64,000 nucleotides of DNA, from positions 3,677,501 to 3,741,500 of the forward strand of contig JAXDDX010000023.1 in the NCBI GenBank assembly GCA_034670405.1, written 5' to 3'. This DNA comes from Hoplostethus atlanticus. Its lineage: Eukaryota; Chordata; Actinopteri; Trachichthyiformes; Trachichthyidae. The notes beneath the pieces are model-generated. The model was not told where the DNA came from, made no database searches, and saw only the letters and a list, made by a program, of their open reading frames with translations. The position numbers and the translations under genes are program-made. How positions within the stretch are numbered: the first letter of the stretch is position 1; every line of letters begins with the position of its first letter. Below, one piece after another: positions 63,855 to 64,000 of this stretch.

Positions 63855-64000
63855 TACACTGTGAGGTCAGAAGGTTACATACACTTAAGACATTAAAACT
63901 AAAAGAATCACCACTCCTGATAGTGTGAATTTAAAGTGACATAAATCTGTCTCTGATCAACTGTGAGAACATTACTTTTATTCTGGACAAAGTAGATATC
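63855..64000 (+). mobile_element. left end of a Tc1-like element (Sleeping Beauty/SALT type), cut by window end
   Basis: The sequence TACACTGTGAGGTCAGAAGG, then TTACATACACTTAAGACATTAAAACT and, further in, a TCTGGACAAAGTAGATATC-like segment parallels the terminal repeats of salmonid-type Tc1 transposons. In those, GTCGGAAGTTTACATACACT recurs at the outer and GACATCTACTTTGTGC at the inner direct repeat. The inner copy lies at the extreme right end of the window. Whether transposase follows cannot be seen. Confidence 0.75.

Overview
This window comes from a vertebrate nuclear genome, most likely a spiny-rayed teleost fish. It has intron-rich genes with GT-AG junctions, dense CA/GT and CT/GA microsatellites, several fish-type Tc1-like transposons, LINE tails, a tRNA-derived SINE and one probable solo LTR. 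Nothing in it looks prokaryotic or viral-active, and I see no operons, CRISPR arrays, rRNA or tRNA genes.

Two multi-exon genes lie on the minus strand. The 5' half of a copine-5 gene (cpne5) fills about 1-46 kb. Six coding exons can be read at 45867-45961, 20380-20420, 19974-20020, 14234-14337, 13017-13056 and 11376-11452. They join in phase to give the first 134 residues and cover the N-terminus and most of the first C2 domain. Intron 1 is about 25.4 kb. The remaining exons should lie beyond position 1. The other gene is kif21b (kinesin-4 family), of which the last two coding exons are here (61608-61807 and 60304-60403). They encode the end of the C-terminal WD40 domain. A long 3' UTR probably follows, ending near 53.55 kb.

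Between them, on the plus strand, is a compact GC-rich intronless reading frame (50254-50541). It would encode a 95-residue membrane protein ending in a dilysine (KKxx) ER-retrieval signal. I do not recognise its family. It is bracketed by two near-identical direct repeats whose first blocks end exactly 1000 bp apart.

The rest is intron and intergenic DNA holding mobile-element remains. These include Tc1-like elements at 6720-7466 (minus, one end lost), 8112-9185 (minus), 37634-38792 (plus, both ends present, broken transposase) and 63855 to the window end (a Sleeping Beauty/SALT-like terminal repeat). There is a SINE at 2745-2992. LINE remains lie at 5652-5701, 30300-30825 and 31540-33985. 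A widespread teleost repeat lies at 25895-26220. A second copy of it, at 36160-36710, is split by an LTR-like insertion.

The most useful observations are the in-phase cpne5 exon chain with CA repeats hugging its 47-nt exon 3, the cpne5-kif21b linkage that echoes human CPNE8-KIF21A, the unrecognised KKxx protein with its flanking repeats, and two Pumilio-type sites near the inferred kif21b 3' end. All functional statements rest on reading the sequence and on remembered family members; no database search was run.
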